A DNA stretch of 64,000 bases from Rhizomys pruinosus (lineage: Eukaryota > Chordata > Mammalia > Rodentia > Spalacidae). The position numbers and the translations under genes were made by a program. The notes under the pieces are model-generated. The model did no database searches. It saw only the letters and a list, made by a program, of their open reading frames with translations, and was not told the origin of the DNA. Shown piece by piece: positions 1 to 10,024 of the stretch (positions within the stretch are counted from its first letter, which is position 1; every line of letters starts with the position of its first letter). The stretch lies in NCBI GenBank assembly GCA_009823505.1, contig VZQC01002915.1, forward strand, positions 1,671,962-1,735,961, in the 5' to 3' direction.

Positions 1-106
1 GAGAATCAGACAAACACAGTAGATGGACAGACAGAAAAAGAATCTTACCTCCAAGAGGGTCTTGGTGATTTGAGGGTGGTCTTCAAATCCCGGACGAGCC
101 CCCATA
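1..106 (-). mobile_element. Endogenous gammaretrovirus-like element, 5' leader (partial)
   Basis: Read on the minus strand, this is the untranslated leader just downstream of the LTR at 107-575; the rest of the provirus lies outside the window to the left. It holds the primer-binding site (87-104) and, about 35 bases further into the element, a consensus-like splice donor (GAGGTAAG on the minus strand, near 43-52). That is the leader layout of murine-leukaemia-type retroviruses. No gag sequence is in the window, so coding capacity cannot be judged. Confidence 0.8.
87..104 (-). promoter_or_regulatory. Retroviral primer-binding site, tRNA-Pro type
   Basis: On the minus strand these 18 bases read TGGGGGCTCGTCCGGGAT, the classic proline-tRNA primer-binding site of gammaretroviruses. 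It lies two bases from the LTR end, as expected for the start of minus-strand DNA synthesis. This motif is the main reason for the ERV1/gammaretrovirus call. Confidence 0.9.
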
Positions 107-575
107 TGAAAGACCCCCAGAAACTGGAGTGACTCTCACTCAAATCTTGGGATAAAAGGACTCCCAAAATATCAGCCAAAGACCATTCTCGCTGCAATTA
201 CACGAGGTTTATTCGGGAAAAAAACCAGTGCACTGGGGTCAAACTCATGACCCACGCAAGGGGCAGAGAAGATCGACCCCCAGGGACTGGGATAGGGAAC
301 TTTTAAAAGCAGGGACCCCAAGGTATGGGGAAATGGAGGAAGGGTTGTGTAATAGAAAAAAATAATCTCGGCAGGCAGGCCAGCGACACACAGGCGGGTG
401 TGACCCAGTTAAGCACCACCAGGTATGAGGAAGTGGGGAGGGAAACCTTATCTTGACCCACAGGCGGGCGTGACTCAGTTTAAGCACCACCAGGTATGAG
501 GAAGCGGGGAGGGAAACCTTATTTCCTAAAGACAGATTTTAAGGGTGCATAAAACCTTGGGGCAGGGGTCCTTCA
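107..575 (-). mobile_element. Gammaretrovirus-like LTR (469 bp)
   Basis: The element starts TG and ends CA on either strand, and its inner end abuts a tRNA-Pro primer-binding site. On the minus strand an AATAAA polyadenylation signal lies at 208-213 and a TATA-like TTTTAAAA at 301-308, in the order expected for U3-R-U5. U3 contains a direct duplication (389-451 and 459-522). I cannot name the subfamily. Confidence 0.8.
389..522 (-). repeat. Tandem U3 repeat within the LTR
   Basis: Two copies of a ~63-bp unit (389-451 and 459-522) differ at a few positions and are separated by 7 bases. Duplicated U3 enhancer segments are known from murine leukaemia-type LTRs; an enhancer role here is inference. 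Confidence 0.75.
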
Positions 576-644
576 CTTGGAAGACATGGTGTGTGTGATC
601 TTAGAGCAGCAAGATTCGTTGCTCATCAGGAGCATGTCCGGCTT

Positions 645-874
645 CTTTTTTTGTGTGTGTGTGTATGAATGTACTGTCTGCATGCAGGTCTGTGCACCCG
701 TGTCGTGCAACGCTGCGGAAGTCAGAAGAGGGTCTCGGATTCCCCTGGAACTGGAGTTCTCCTGGAATTGGAGTTTCAGACGGTTTTTGGCTGCCATGTG
801 GGTGCTGGGGATCGAACCCAGGTCCTCTGCAGAGTGGTCGGCGCTCTTAACCGCTAGGCCATCTCTCCAGCCCA
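645..874 (-). mobile_element. B3-type SINE, young subfamily
   Basis: The minus strand begins GGGCTGGAGAGATGGCCTAG, with a tRNA-like A box and B box (GGTTCGATCC-like), and ends in an A-rich tail. It has the paired CCAATTCCAGGAG / CCAGTTCCAGGGG segments typical of the young copies in this window. Flanking repeats CATGTCCGGCTTCTT and CATGTCCAGCTTCTT are its target-site duplication. Confidence 0.9.
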
Positions 875-1194
875 TGTCCAGCTTCTTAATGCTATGGACC
901 AGGGACTTCTGGAAGCCATCCGGCCATCATGTGTTTTGTTTTCTTGTTGCTCCTATAACCAATGTTAGGGTCAGGATCCAGTCCTTGAATTCCTCTATTT
1001 CCTGTTAATAGCTCTGGGTTTCTGCCAGTTCCCCTTAATTTTGAAATATCCATCTGACTGGTGATGGATGAAATTCTTGGTCCTCTTTTGGATGATCTTG
1101 GGCTTCACCAGCAGTCCGAGGGCAGCTGTGATGCTGAGTCAGAGAGGGCAGACACCTTCTTGGGCAGCAGCAAGGAAGAGAGCTAAAGCTTTAT
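875..1194. other. No gene or repeat recognised
   Basis: Ordinary-looking sequence after the SINE target-site repeat. I see no splice-flanked exon and no convincing ORF. Confidence 0.4.
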
Positions 1195-1365
1195 TTAAAT
1201 ATATAACTAACCTTTTTGAGAGAGGGTCTAATGTATCCCTGAACCTTGGACTTCCGATCCTCTTGTTTCCATCTCCAGAGCATTGGGATTATATGAGTGC
1301 ATCACTGTACTGTTTATTCTGTGTCCGTGCTAGGCAAGCACTAGAGCAACTGAGCTGCATTAACA
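1195..1365 (-). mobile_element. Old B4/B1-like composite SINE
   Basis: A decayed B1-like segment on the minus strand (B1-style AGAGGGTCT and GGGATTA motifs) is followed by an ID-like segment related to the TAGAGCACTTGCCTAGCA consensus. It is heavily diverged, so the subfamily is uncertain. Confidence 0.55.
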
Positions 1366-1722
1366 GCACAAAATGCTAACTCTGGACTTAGTAATTATAT
1401 TAATATGGTGTTTGCATCCAAAGACATATCGAGAAAGCTTTTGAAAGGTGACAGACTCGAAGAAACATTTGTTTGTGTTTTCTGAGCCAAGGGCTTATGT
1501 AGCTCAGGTTTGCCCACTTATGTAGCTCAGGTTTGCCCCCCTGTGCAGCAGAGGACAATGTCAAACATCCGATTCTCTTGCCTCCACCTTCCACACTGAG
1601 TTTATGCAGTGCTGGAAACTGAACTCAGGGCTTTGCACACACTATGCAGGCTCTTTAATTGAACCACATCCCATGGAAGAAACTAATGCTCACAGGAGTG
1701 GTTTTTAAAAACTTTCATTTTA

Positions 1723-1775
1723 TTTTGTGAGAGTGTGTGTGTGTGTATGTGTGTGTGTGTGTATTTGTGTAGTAT
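1723..1775. repeat. (GT)n microsatellite
   Basis: Interrupted GT dinucleotide run. A short (AT)n tract at 1812-1825 ends at the isolated n at 1826. Confidence 0.85.
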
Positions 1776-1825
1776 ATGAGTTTAAGTACATGTGCCCCAC
1801 TACACCCAGCAGATATATATATATA

Positions 1826-1826
1826 N
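1826..1826. other. Single ambiguous base at a probable assembly join
   Basis: The base is n, inside an AT run. Immediately right of it begins the left arm of an inverted duplication, so I read it as a join between contigs or a gap-fill boundary. Confidence 0.6.
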
Positions 1827-2044
1827 TTGTATGTTATTTGTTTTTCTTTTTGGTCTCTTTCCCCGCTTAAGTAAGAGCTAATAAACTGAAAGCAGCGAGT
1901 TTTGTCTTCTCTGGTCCATCCCACTAATAACAGGTTTGGCACCTTGTAGGATGTGCTCACAAGTGAAGAACCATTGGTGAGGTCCAGCGTGGTGGCCCAG
2001 TGCCTTTAATCCCAGATCTTAGGAGGCAAGAGATCTTGAGTTAG

Positions 2045-2850
2045 TGGCCAGGTTGTACTTTGCCCCACCCACACCTCCCCAAAAACCCACAGACTTCCCG
2101 CTCCGATTCCGCAATACGCTCTGCCACACAGCGCGAACCACTGAGCAAACGCGGATATCTCCATCCTGACTGTCCCTTACACGCGCTACCGCCCCCCCGA
2201 CAACTGCAGGTCACACCGCAACACCCACGCTGCGACTGCCCGCTCACCGGCGCTACCCACCGCGCCTGCCGCACCCTCGTAACCACCGATTCTCTCTGCC
2301 CCCCAGTTTCCACCCATCTCCATCCTCACTTCTTCCACTCAGCTGCTCGTCAGCAGCCCGCCCCTCCTCCCTTCCTTCCCTGCAGCACACTCGCATCCGC
2401 TCTTCTCCACCTCCGCTTTCCCACTAACCGGTTATTCGGGACAACCGCCTATTCAAATCCCTCCTCATCTGCTTCCCAGCGCACTACGCGTCACCCACCC
2501 ACCCCGCCCCCTCTCCCATTCCAGCCACCTTCGCTCAGCCGCCCGAAGCGCACGCCCCACGATCCCTCGCTGAGCTTTCAAGCAGCTCTAGCTACCTCAG
2601 TGAGCTTCGCCCCACGCGCCCAGCCTCGGGCCACGCCACGGCAAGCATCCCTGCTCCTCAACAGCCTGCACACAACACAACAATCTCTTCATCCTCAACA
2701 TACTCTGCCCAGCATCCCTTCGCTACACCCGCCACTACTTATCCTGAGCGCATCGCCCACGCCCATCCCTTTCCTTCCAGCCCAGCCGAACACAACTCTG
2801 CAGACTCCCACACGACGGCGCACACTCACTTCGTGCCCAGAGCCATAACA
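2045..2850. other. C-rich low-quality stretch inside the left arm
   Basis: A sudden C/A-rich composition with scattered CpG, unlike the flanks. By position it should mirror about 6070-6610, which is ordinary intergenic DNA. The 262-codon open frame here (2060-2848) is rich in Pro, Ser, Thr and Leu purely from composition. I regard it as sequence noise, not as a gene or a CpG island. Confidence 0.65.
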
Positions 2851-3059
2851 AGATATAAGTTTCAGTGAGGCCTCCCCCTCTGCTAAGCGACACCGGTCCA
2901 AATCCCAGCACCATCCGCCTCGCGTCCGCGCATCACAAGGTTCAGGCCACCCCTTAAGGGCTACAGAGTAAGTTTCAAGGCCAGTCCCCCCCTCCCCTTG
3001 GTTATACAATATTCTGTCCTCAAAACAAAAAACAAGTGGCAGGGCTGTGGTGACACCGA

Positions 3060-3480
3060 TTGATTTGTTCTAGTTTCTCTTCCAATTGCTGTGACAAAAC
3101 ACTCTGACCGACACCCCAACTTGGGGAGGAAAGGGTTTATTCAGCTCAACATTTCCTGGTCACAGTTCATGGCACTCAGGGAGGCCCAAGCAAGGGACTC
3201 GGCAGGACCTGGAGGCAGGAGCTGAAGCACAGGCCATGGAGGAGGCGGGGGCTCTTTTACCCCTGGCTTGCTCCGCCTGGACCCATGCCCCCTGCCCTCT
3301 TTACGGTACAACACAACTGTGCCGCAGCACGCACTCCAACCGCATAGTGGGCTGGGCCCCTCACATTGCCTAACCAATCAGAGACAAATACCCCAACAGA
3401 CTGGCCAAAGCCAGTCAAGATGGAGCAGTTTCCAATTGAGGTTCCCTCAACACCCAGGTGTGTCAAGTTGACACTAAGCT
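3060..3480 (+). mobile_element. Rodent medium-reiteration interspersed repeat, copy in left arm
   Basis: It contains the family hallmarks TTGCTGTGACAAAACACTCT, GGAGGAAAGGGTTTATT, GGAGGCAGGAGCTGAAGCA and the terminal GTGTCAAGTTGACA. The same family appears at 5480-5870, 18405-19245, 20680-21255 and 47280-47675. I recognise it as a common rodent repeat but cannot give its catalogue name with certainty. Confidence 0.65.
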
Positions 3481-4166
3481 ATCCATGGCACAACTTCCAT
3501 TTCCCTATGGACAAAGTTGTCTCCTTCAGATCAAATTCTGGCTCTGCCATGTGGGTTCCTGTGATTTCAGAAAGCATGCCTTTTCCAAATCTGTTCATCT
3601 CTAAGTTGGACAATGTTCTAAATTGGTTATGGAGAGATCAGATAGAAGAATAAACATCAGCTCTCAAATGCCACCCATGTGGAAACATTTCAGGCTTGCT
3701 ACCTCAGTTTGGGGCTGGATTTACAAACTAGGAGTTCTTAAGGCAGCTGTTTAAAATAAATAGTAAATTTTATTTTTTCTATGTCCAATTGGTAGGCAAT
3801 AGGTGAATCACCCTCAAAAGAAACATCTGGCCCCTTATCTCACATCATAAAGAAAAAATTAAACTCAAAATGGATCCTAATCTCAAAGTTAAGCAAAGAC
3901 TGAACAGTTTCTGAGAAGAAAAACTAAACATAATTTTTTCTTCTGTATTCAAAATAAACAATCTGTATCTCAAAGGACATTAAGAAAGTGAAGAAGACAG
4001 AGCTCAGTATGGAGGAGGCAAGAGGACCCCAAGGTCAGCCTATGCTAGAAACCCCTGTATCAAAATAAATAACAAAAAAAAAAAAAAGTGAAAAGGCAAC
4101 CATAGAAAAGGAGGAAATGTTTCCAAATCAAATATCTGATAAGAGCCTAGATTAAAATATAAAGCC

Positions 4167-4412
4167 GGGGCTGGAGAGATGGCCTAGCGTTAAGACCGCC
4201 GACCGCTTCTCTACAGAGGACCCGGGACTTCGAATCCCAGCTACCCACATGGCGGCTAAGAACGCCGTACTGAAACTCAATTCCAGGAAACTGCCAGTTC
4301 CAGGAATTCCGAGGCCCGCTTCTGAACCTCGGCATTTGCAGCGACACGGGTGCACAAACCCGCGTGCAGACATTCATTCATACATATACAAAATAATAAA
4401 TTAATAAAAAAA
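4167..4412 (+). mobile_element. B3-type SINE (noisy arm copy)
   Basis: Full-length plus-strand B3-type element with several single-base indels. It is the mirror image of the clean element at 4619-4792, so it is one insertion seen twice, not two. Confidence 0.8.
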
Positions 4413-4618
4413 ATATATATAAAAGCCGGGTGGTGGTGCGCACGCCTTTAATGCCTAGCACTCGGGAGGCAGAGGCCAGGGCGGAATCTTTTTGAGTTCA
4501 AGGCCAGCTGGTCCTACAGAGTGAGTTCAGGGACAGCTGGGCTACAAGGGAGACTATTCTGAAAAGACCAAAAAAAAAATATAACTATATATATAGTATA
4601 TAATATATATTATATATA
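4413..4618 (+). mobile_element. B1 SINE and AT run at the centre of inverted duplication 1
   Basis: A plus-strand B1 runs about 4424-4578 and is followed by a TATATA-rich tract to 4618. This is the only part of the palindrome without a partner, so the fold point lies here. Confidence 0.75.
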
Positions 4619-5479
4619 ATGTGCAATGCCGCGGAGGTCAGAAGCGGGCCTCGGATTCCCCTGGAACTGGAGTTCTCCTGGAATTGGAGTTTCAGACGGT
4701 TCTCAGCCGCCATGTGGGTGCTGGGGATCGAACCCGGGTCCTCTGTAAGAGCGGTCGGCGCTCTTAACCGCTAGGCCATCTCTCCAGCCCCCGGCTTTAT
4801 ATTTTAATCTAGGCTCTTATCAGATATTTGATTTGGAAACATTTCCTCCTTTTCTATGGTTGCCTTTTCATTTTTTTTTTTTTTTTGTTCATTTATTTTG
4901 AGACAGGGTCTTGCTAGCCTAGGCTGACCTTGGGGTCCTCTTGCCTCCTCCATACGAAGCTCTGTCTTTTCACTTTCTTATATGTCCTTTGAGATACAAG
5001 AATTGTTTTATTTTGAATACAGAAAATTATGTTTATGGTTTCTTCTAAGAACTGTTACAGTTTTAGCCTTACATTTGGATTAGATCCATTTTGAGTTAAT
5101 TTTTCTATGATGTGAGATAAGGGCAGAGTTTCTTTGAGGGGTTGATCTCACCCTATTCCTACCATATTGACACAGAAAAAAAATATTTTACTATTTATTT
5201 TTAAACAGCTGTCCTTAAGAAACTCCTAGTTTCAAAATCCAGGCCCCAAACTGAGGTAGCAAGCCTGAAATGTTTCCACATGGGTGGCATTTGAGAGCTG
5301 ATGTTTATTCTTCTATCTGATCTCTCCATAACCAATTTAGAACATTGTCCAACTTAGAGATGAACAGATTTGGAAAAGGCATGCTTTCTGAAATCACAGG
5401 AACCCACATGGCAGAGCCAGAATTTGATCTGAAGGAGACAACTTTGTCCATAGGGAAATGGAAGTTGTGCTGGATAGCT

Positions 5480-5870
5480 TTAGTGTCAACTTGACACACC
5501 TGGGTTGAGGGAGTCTCAATTGCAGAACTGGCTCCATTTGACTGGCCTTTGGCCAGTCTGTGGAGTATTGTCTTGATTGTTAGGCAATGTGAGAGGGCCC
5601 AGCCCACTATGGGTGGTGCCACCTCTGGGCAAGTTGTTGTGTACCGTATAAGAGGGCAGGCTGGGCATGGGCCAGGGGAGCAAGCCAGTAAGCAGCATTC
5701 CTCCATGGCCTGTGCTTCAGCTCCTGCCTCCAGGTTCCTGCCCTGAGTCCCTGCCTTGGGCTCCCTGAGTGATGAACTGTGACCCAGGAAATGTGAGCTG
5801 AATAAACCCTTTCCTCCCCAAGTTGGTGTCGGTCAGAGTGTTTTGTCACAGCAATGGAAGAGAAAGTAGA
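5480..5870 (-). mobile_element. Rodent medium-reiteration interspersed repeat, clean arm copy
   Basis: Minus-strand copy with the terminal GTGTCAACTTGACACACC motif at its left end and the TTGCTGTGACAAAACACTCT-type motif at its right end. It pairs with 3060-3480. Confidence 0.65.
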
Positions 5871-6185
5871 ACAGAAGTCATGGTTGTTAGTCACAGCCCT
5901 GCCACTTTTTTGTTTTATTTTTGTTTTGAGACAGAATATTGTATAACCAAGGCTGGCCTTGAGAACTTACTCTGTAGCCCAAGGCTGGCCTTGAACCTAT
6001 GATCCTACCAAATGCTGAATTTTAGACCTGTGCTACAACACCTACTGAAACTTATTCTTGTATGAGCTTGCACAAGTGATGTCCCTCTTGGGATCTCAAT
6101 TTTGTCTCTGGGAAGAAAGGGAGTTGGCCCTGGACATCCTCAATAATATTTTACCAAGGATCTGGGCAAGTATTTTAGGATAAGA

Positions 6186-6335
6186 GATTTTTTTTTGTCT
6201 TTTTGAGACAGAGTCTTCCTGTAGCCCCAGCTGGCCTGGAACTCACTATGTAGACCAGGCTGGCCTTGAACTCACAGAGATCTGCCTGCCTCTGCCTCAC
6301 AAGTGCTGGGAATAAGGGTGTGTGCTACCATGCCT
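6186..6335 (-). mobile_element. B1 SINE
   Basis: T-run followed by GTCTTTTTGAGACAGAGTCT, then the GGCTGGCCTTGAACTCACAG core and GCCTCTGCCTC. This is standard rodent B1 in reverse orientation. Confidence 0.85.
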
Positions 6336-8042
6336 GAACAGGATAGGAGATTTAATACTTTCAATAACCTTATAAGACAGGTGAAATCTTCAGTTCTCAG
6401 AAAAGGGAGAGGGGGCTCTGACAGCAGCTGAGAACATGCAGTTTGGAAATGTGAAACTGGGCCAGAAATCTTTACATCCACTGTGTAGCCTTTACAGTCA
6501 CTTTTTATTCTTGACCCTCAGTTTCCTTACCTGTAAAAATCAATAATTATCCCTTTCTCATGGTGTTCCTGTGTGCAGACTTATTCAATCACTGAATCTT
6601 TTTTGGAGTTTGGGGGCAAAGTACAACCTGGCCACTAACTCAAGATCTCTTGCCTCCTAAGATCTGGGATTAGAGGCACTGGCCACCAGGCCTGGCTCAC
6701 CAATGGTCTTTATTGAGCTCCTACAAGGTGCCAAACCTTGTTATTAGTGGGGATGGAACAGAAAAGAAGACAAAACTCCTGCTCTCAGTTTATAGTCTAC
6801 TAAGGGGAAAGAGAAACAAAGAAACAACAACAACAACAACAGGTATCAGACATTCATGAGTAAAAAGCGTGATAGATCATGACTGAAGCTATAAAAGATG
6901 CATTTCAGGTTTGGTTCTCTGACAAAGCATCAAAGACGAACACACAACATAAACAAATACAAAAGAAGAGATGACATTTTTGAGTGCCTTTGGCTGGCCA
7001 CTGCACGGAAGTACAGGAGCCTCTGTTGTTCCTGAACCTTGTGACAACTGCAGTCCCAGACCTGAAAATGAAGATAATGAAAAACTGGCTGCTCTGGAGG
7101 CCAAAATCTGTCATCAAGCTGAGTATTATTTTGGAGACTTCAATTTGCCATGGGACAAATTTTTAAAAGAACAGATAAAATTGGGTGAAGCCTGGGTACC
7201 TTTGGAAATAATGATAAAATTCAACAGGTTAAACAGTCTAACAACAGACTTCAATGTAATTGTGCGAGCACTGAACAAATCTAAGGCAAAACGCATGGAA
7301 GTCAGTGCAGACAAAACTAAAATCAGATTTCCAAGAAAACCTCTCCCTGAAGTGACTGACGAGTACAAAAATGATGTAAAGAATTAAAGCCTTCCCAGCT
7401 GACGCAACCCTGATGACGTAAAAGAACAGCTGGATGATAAAGGCCAAATATTGAATATTCAGATGAGAACATTGCACAAGATATTTAAGGGATCAATTTT
7501 TGCTGTGTTTGATAGTATTCAGTCTGCCAAGAAATTTGTAGAGACTCCTGGCCAGAAGTACAAAGACAAGCCTGCTAATACTTTTTAAGGAAAAGTACTT
7601 TTTGAAAAAAAAAATGAACAAAGTAAACAAAGCAAAGTAGAAGCTAAATTAAGAGCTAAGCAAGAACATGAAGGAAGACATAAGTCAGGAGGTGCTGAAG
7701 TGAGATTTCTAGAAGGAAAAATTAGGTGCTTACTCAAGTTTTCGGGTGACTTGGATGACCAGACCTGCAGAGAAGATTTACACATCCTTTTCTCAAGTCA
7801 CGGTGAAATAAAATGTATTGACTTTGTCGTAGGAGCAAAGGAGGGGACAATTACTTTTAAAGATAAAGCTAAGGAAGCACTGGAGAAAACCAGAAGTGCA
7901 AATAATGGTAATCTACAATTAAGGAATAAAAACTCACTTGGAAAGTGCTAGAAGCCCACGTGGAAAAAGAAGCATTGAAAAAATCATTGAAAAATGATTT
8001 TTTTTTTAGAAATTGAAATTTTTTTGAATTTTTTTTTAGTTT

Positions 8043-8460
8043 TATCCTTTTTTTGGTATTTTTGAGACAGGGTCTCCCTTTTATTTTTTTTTATTTTTAT
8101 TTTTTAATTTTATTTTTGTATATGTATATATGTACTGTTTGCATGCAAGTTTGTGCACCCATGTCACGCAATGCCGCGGAGGTCAGAAGAGGGCGTCGGA
8201 TTCCCCTGGAACTGGAGTTCTCCTGGAATTGGAGTTTCAGGCGGTTCTCGGCCTCCATGTGGGTGCTGGGGATCGAACCCGGGTCCTCTGCAAGAGCAGT
8301 CGGCGCTCTTAACCGCTAGGCCATCTCTCCAGCCCCGGGTCTCCCTTTTATTACCAGCTGTCCTGGAGCTCACTCTGACCAGGCTGGCCTTGAACTCACA
8401 GGGATCCACCTACCTCTGCCTCCCCAGTGCGGGTATTAAAGGTGCGTGCCACCGCCTGGC
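8043..8460 (-). mobile_element. B1 SINE inserted in the SSB pseudogene, itself split by a B3
   Basis: The B1 halves lie at 8043-8083 and 8336-8460. AAATTGAAAT flanks the pair (near 8010 and at 8461), giving the B1 target-site duplication. The B3 between the halves makes this a three-layer nest. Confidence 0.85.
8084..8335 (-). mobile_element. B3-type SINE nested within B1
   Basis: Full-length minus-strand young B3-type element. GGGTCTCCCTTTTATT occurs directly on both sides (about 8070 and 8336), its target-site duplication, so it is younger than the B1. Confidence 0.9.
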
Positions 8461-8675
8461 AAATTGAAATGAAAAAATGATCAGCAAGAATCCCTAAACA
8501 AATGGAAGTCAAAAGATCGCAGATTTAAAGGGAAAGGAAAGGGAAATAGAGCAGCCCATCCCAGGTCAGCTAAAGGAAGAGTACAGCCTCAGGGAAGGAG
8601 AACAAGATCAGGACCAATGAAAAGAGGAAGAGAAGAGACAGAGAAGAACCTGCATCAAAACATAAGAAAAATGGT

Positions 8676-8925
8676 GGGGCTGGAGAGATGGCCTAGCTGT
8701 TAAGAGCGCCGATCACTCTTACAGAGGACCCGGGTTCGATCCCCAGCACCCACATGGCGGCTGAGAACCTTCTGTAACTCCAATTCCAGGAGAACTCCAG
8801 TTCCAGGGGTATCCGACACCCTCTTCTGACCTCTGCGGCATTGCACGTCACGGGTGCACAAACCTACGTGCAGACAGTACATTCATACACATAAAAAATA
8901 AATAAAATAAAAAAAAGAGAAAATG
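8676..8925 (+). mobile_element. B3-type SINE in the tail of the SSB pseudogene
   Basis: Plus-strand young-type element with the internal duplicated segment and an A-rich tail. AAAATGGT lies on both sides as the target-site duplication. Confidence 0.88.
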
Positions 8926-9144
8926 GTGCTCAAGACAAGTAGTTCAGTAAACAGCATTCTTATTCATCTTAGTTATATTTTAAGCTGCTTTTTGTCTCTG
9001 GAAGCTTTTAAAAAGAAAACCAAATTATGTCCACTTCGATGCCCACCTGTATAAAAGGAAAATAAAAATGTTATTATACTTGTCTTTTTGTCGTTAACCA
9101 AATGAAAATTTATTAAAATGTAAAAAAAAATGAAGAGATGACAT

Positions 9145-9474
9145 AGTTCATAATTGTATATATTTGAATGATCCAAAAGAGACTGATGTAAGACTATCTG
9201 GTCAGACTACCTAGGTGGAAAAATAAAGGCTCACAGAGAGGAAGCAGTTTTTAAGAGCTTAAATGAGGTAACTTTAATGAAAGGCATGTAATTGTTATGG
9301 TATTAATTTAGTTTGAAAGCTTTAATTGTATGTGCACTATGTTCCACCAATAGCAATGGGCATGGAGTATTCAGTGACATGATAAATACAACCTGGCCCT
9401 TCACTATCACAGAAGATGCAGGTAAAAACTTAATTCTGATCACCAGGATTGGTGGTTACTTTTATATCTAGCAT
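9145..9474. other. No gene or repeat recognised
   Basis: AT-rich unique-looking DNA between the pseudogene and the CpG-rich promoter. No motif I can support. Confidence 0.4.
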
Positions 9475-9579
9475 CTCTGGCCCGGATCCCTCCTCCTGGC
9501 GCTAGGGGGAGCTGCACTATCCCTCAGCTGGGTGATACCGCTCTCCCTACTTCCCGTCTCGCTGCGCAGCACTTCCGGT

Positions 9580-9710
9580 GGCTGGCGGAAGCTACGGCCG
9601 GTGGCCACGGACGCCGGTCCCGAGGCATGGCGGGGGCGGGGCCGGGGGAGGTATGCACCGAGCAGTCTAGGGCCACCCTCGCCCCGGCCCCTTGAGTCAG
9701 GACCCCACAG
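9580..9710 (+). other. Det1: Probable DET1 exon 1 (5' UTR)
   Basis: A strong donor (CACAG|GTGAGAAC) ends the exon at 9710. A second candidate donor, GGGAG|GTATGC, is at 9650. The start is only approximate because no transcript is available. The exon is non-coding for the main frame, since the DET1 ATG lies in the next exon, but it contains a short upstream ORF. Confidence 0.55.
9627..9695 (+). CDS. Candidate upstream ORF (22 codons) in DET1 exon 1
   Basis: The ATG has G at -3 and G at +4 and opens a 22-codon frame ending in TGA at 9693-9695, before the 9710 donor. It encodes an Ala/Gly/Pro-rich peptide with no recognisable domain. If the exon boundaries are right, it could lower translation of the DET1 frame. 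If the 9650 donor is used instead, it would be truncated into the next exon. Confidence 0.3.
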   Translation: MAGAGPGEVCTEQSRATLAPAP

Positions 9711-10024
9711 GTGAGAACTGGTCCGTTGGGGCCCGGGAGACCATCCGCGGCGGAGTCCTCTCTGTACGACCCGTGGGCCGGCGACCCCCGTCCTCGCGCG
9801 GGCTGCTTTGCCCACGGAGGCCCCGCCCCGGGGGTCTGCGTTCTGGGGACGTCCCCTTGGGCATTTGGGTCAGCGCCCTCCTTTTCTCGTTTTGGAAGCA
9901 GTCGCCTAGAGTGGAGGGACTCATGCACTTTTCTTCCCCGGGAAACAGACCCAGCAAGGGGAAGAAAACTTGGTGTCACATACATTGAGCTAGTGGCCGA
10001 TCTAGCCAGGCTTACTTCGTTCGA

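Larger units (their letters stand above)
1827..4412 (+). repeat. Inverted duplication 1, left (degraded) arm
   Basis: This interval matches the reverse complement of 4619-6845 in collinear order: 1850-2045 pairs with 6610-6830, 2850-3060 with 5880-6070, 3080-3660 with 5300-5860, and 4100-4412 with 4619-4870. The left arm carries many small indels and a C-rich stretch at 2045-2850 where similarity nearly vanishes. The right arm reads as normal sequence. It is therefore probably a poor-quality fold-back copy. Confidence 0.8.
4619..6845 (-). repeat. Inverted duplication 1, right (clean) arm
   Basis: Mirror of 1827-4412 with normal base composition. It carries a truncated minus-strand B3-type SINE (4619-4792), old B1-like pieces near 4885-4980 and 5920-6040, the rodent interspersed repeat (5480-5870), a B1 (6186-6335) and a short (AAC)n run near 6826-6842. 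It is the more believable version of this DNA. Confidence 0.8.
6978..9131 (+). pseudogene. Ssb-ps: Processed pseudogene of La autoantigen (SSB)
   Basis: Intronless copy of the mRNA for La, the RNA-binding protein that binds 3' oligo-U ends of RNA polymerase III transcripts. It begins with 5' UTR sequence. The La-motif segment is readable in one frame at 7068-7387 ([20 protein letters not shown], then [14 protein letters not shown]). The reading is then broken by stops and frameshifts. RRM1-like (about 7400-7590), lysine-rich, RRM2-like (7700-7951, [20 protein letters not shown]) and Arg/Lys/Gly-rich tail (8480-8670) pieces follow, then 3' UTR and an A-run. The 13-bp GAGAAGTAGACAT-like duplication, exactly GAAGAGATGACAT, occurs at 6965-6977 and 9132-9144, proving L1-type retrotransposition. 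Three SINEs interrupt it. It encodes no functional La. Confidence 0.93.
9475..9860 (+). promoter_or_regulatory. Det1: CpG-island promoter of DET1 (probable)
   Basis: A sharp rise in G+C and CpG in otherwise CpG-poor DNA. Visible factor sites include ACTTCCGG (9571-9578) and CGGAAG (9586-9591), both ETS-type cores, and an SP1-type GGGGGCGGGGCC around 9632-9643. There is no TATA box, typical of a broadly expressed gene. It lies 3.5 kb upstream of the first coding exon on the same strand. Assignment to DET1 rests on position and on the donor at 9711. Confidence 0.75.

Noticed and set aside
2060..2848. 262-codon Pro/Ser/Thr-rich open frame
   Set aside because: It lies wholly in the C-rich degraded part of the first fold-back arm. 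Its mirror at about 6.07-6.61 kb is ordinary non-coding DNA. The frame is open only because C-rich sequence has few stops.
3366..3653. Conserved-looking protein shared by 3366-3653 (+) and 5305-5706 (-)
   Set aside because: The identity reflects the inverted duplication of non-coding DNA, not selection on a protein.
8676..8760. tRNA genes, from A-box and B-box motifs in SINE heads
   Set aside because: The motifs belong to tRNA-derived SINE promoters; no cloverleaf-forming tRNA is present.
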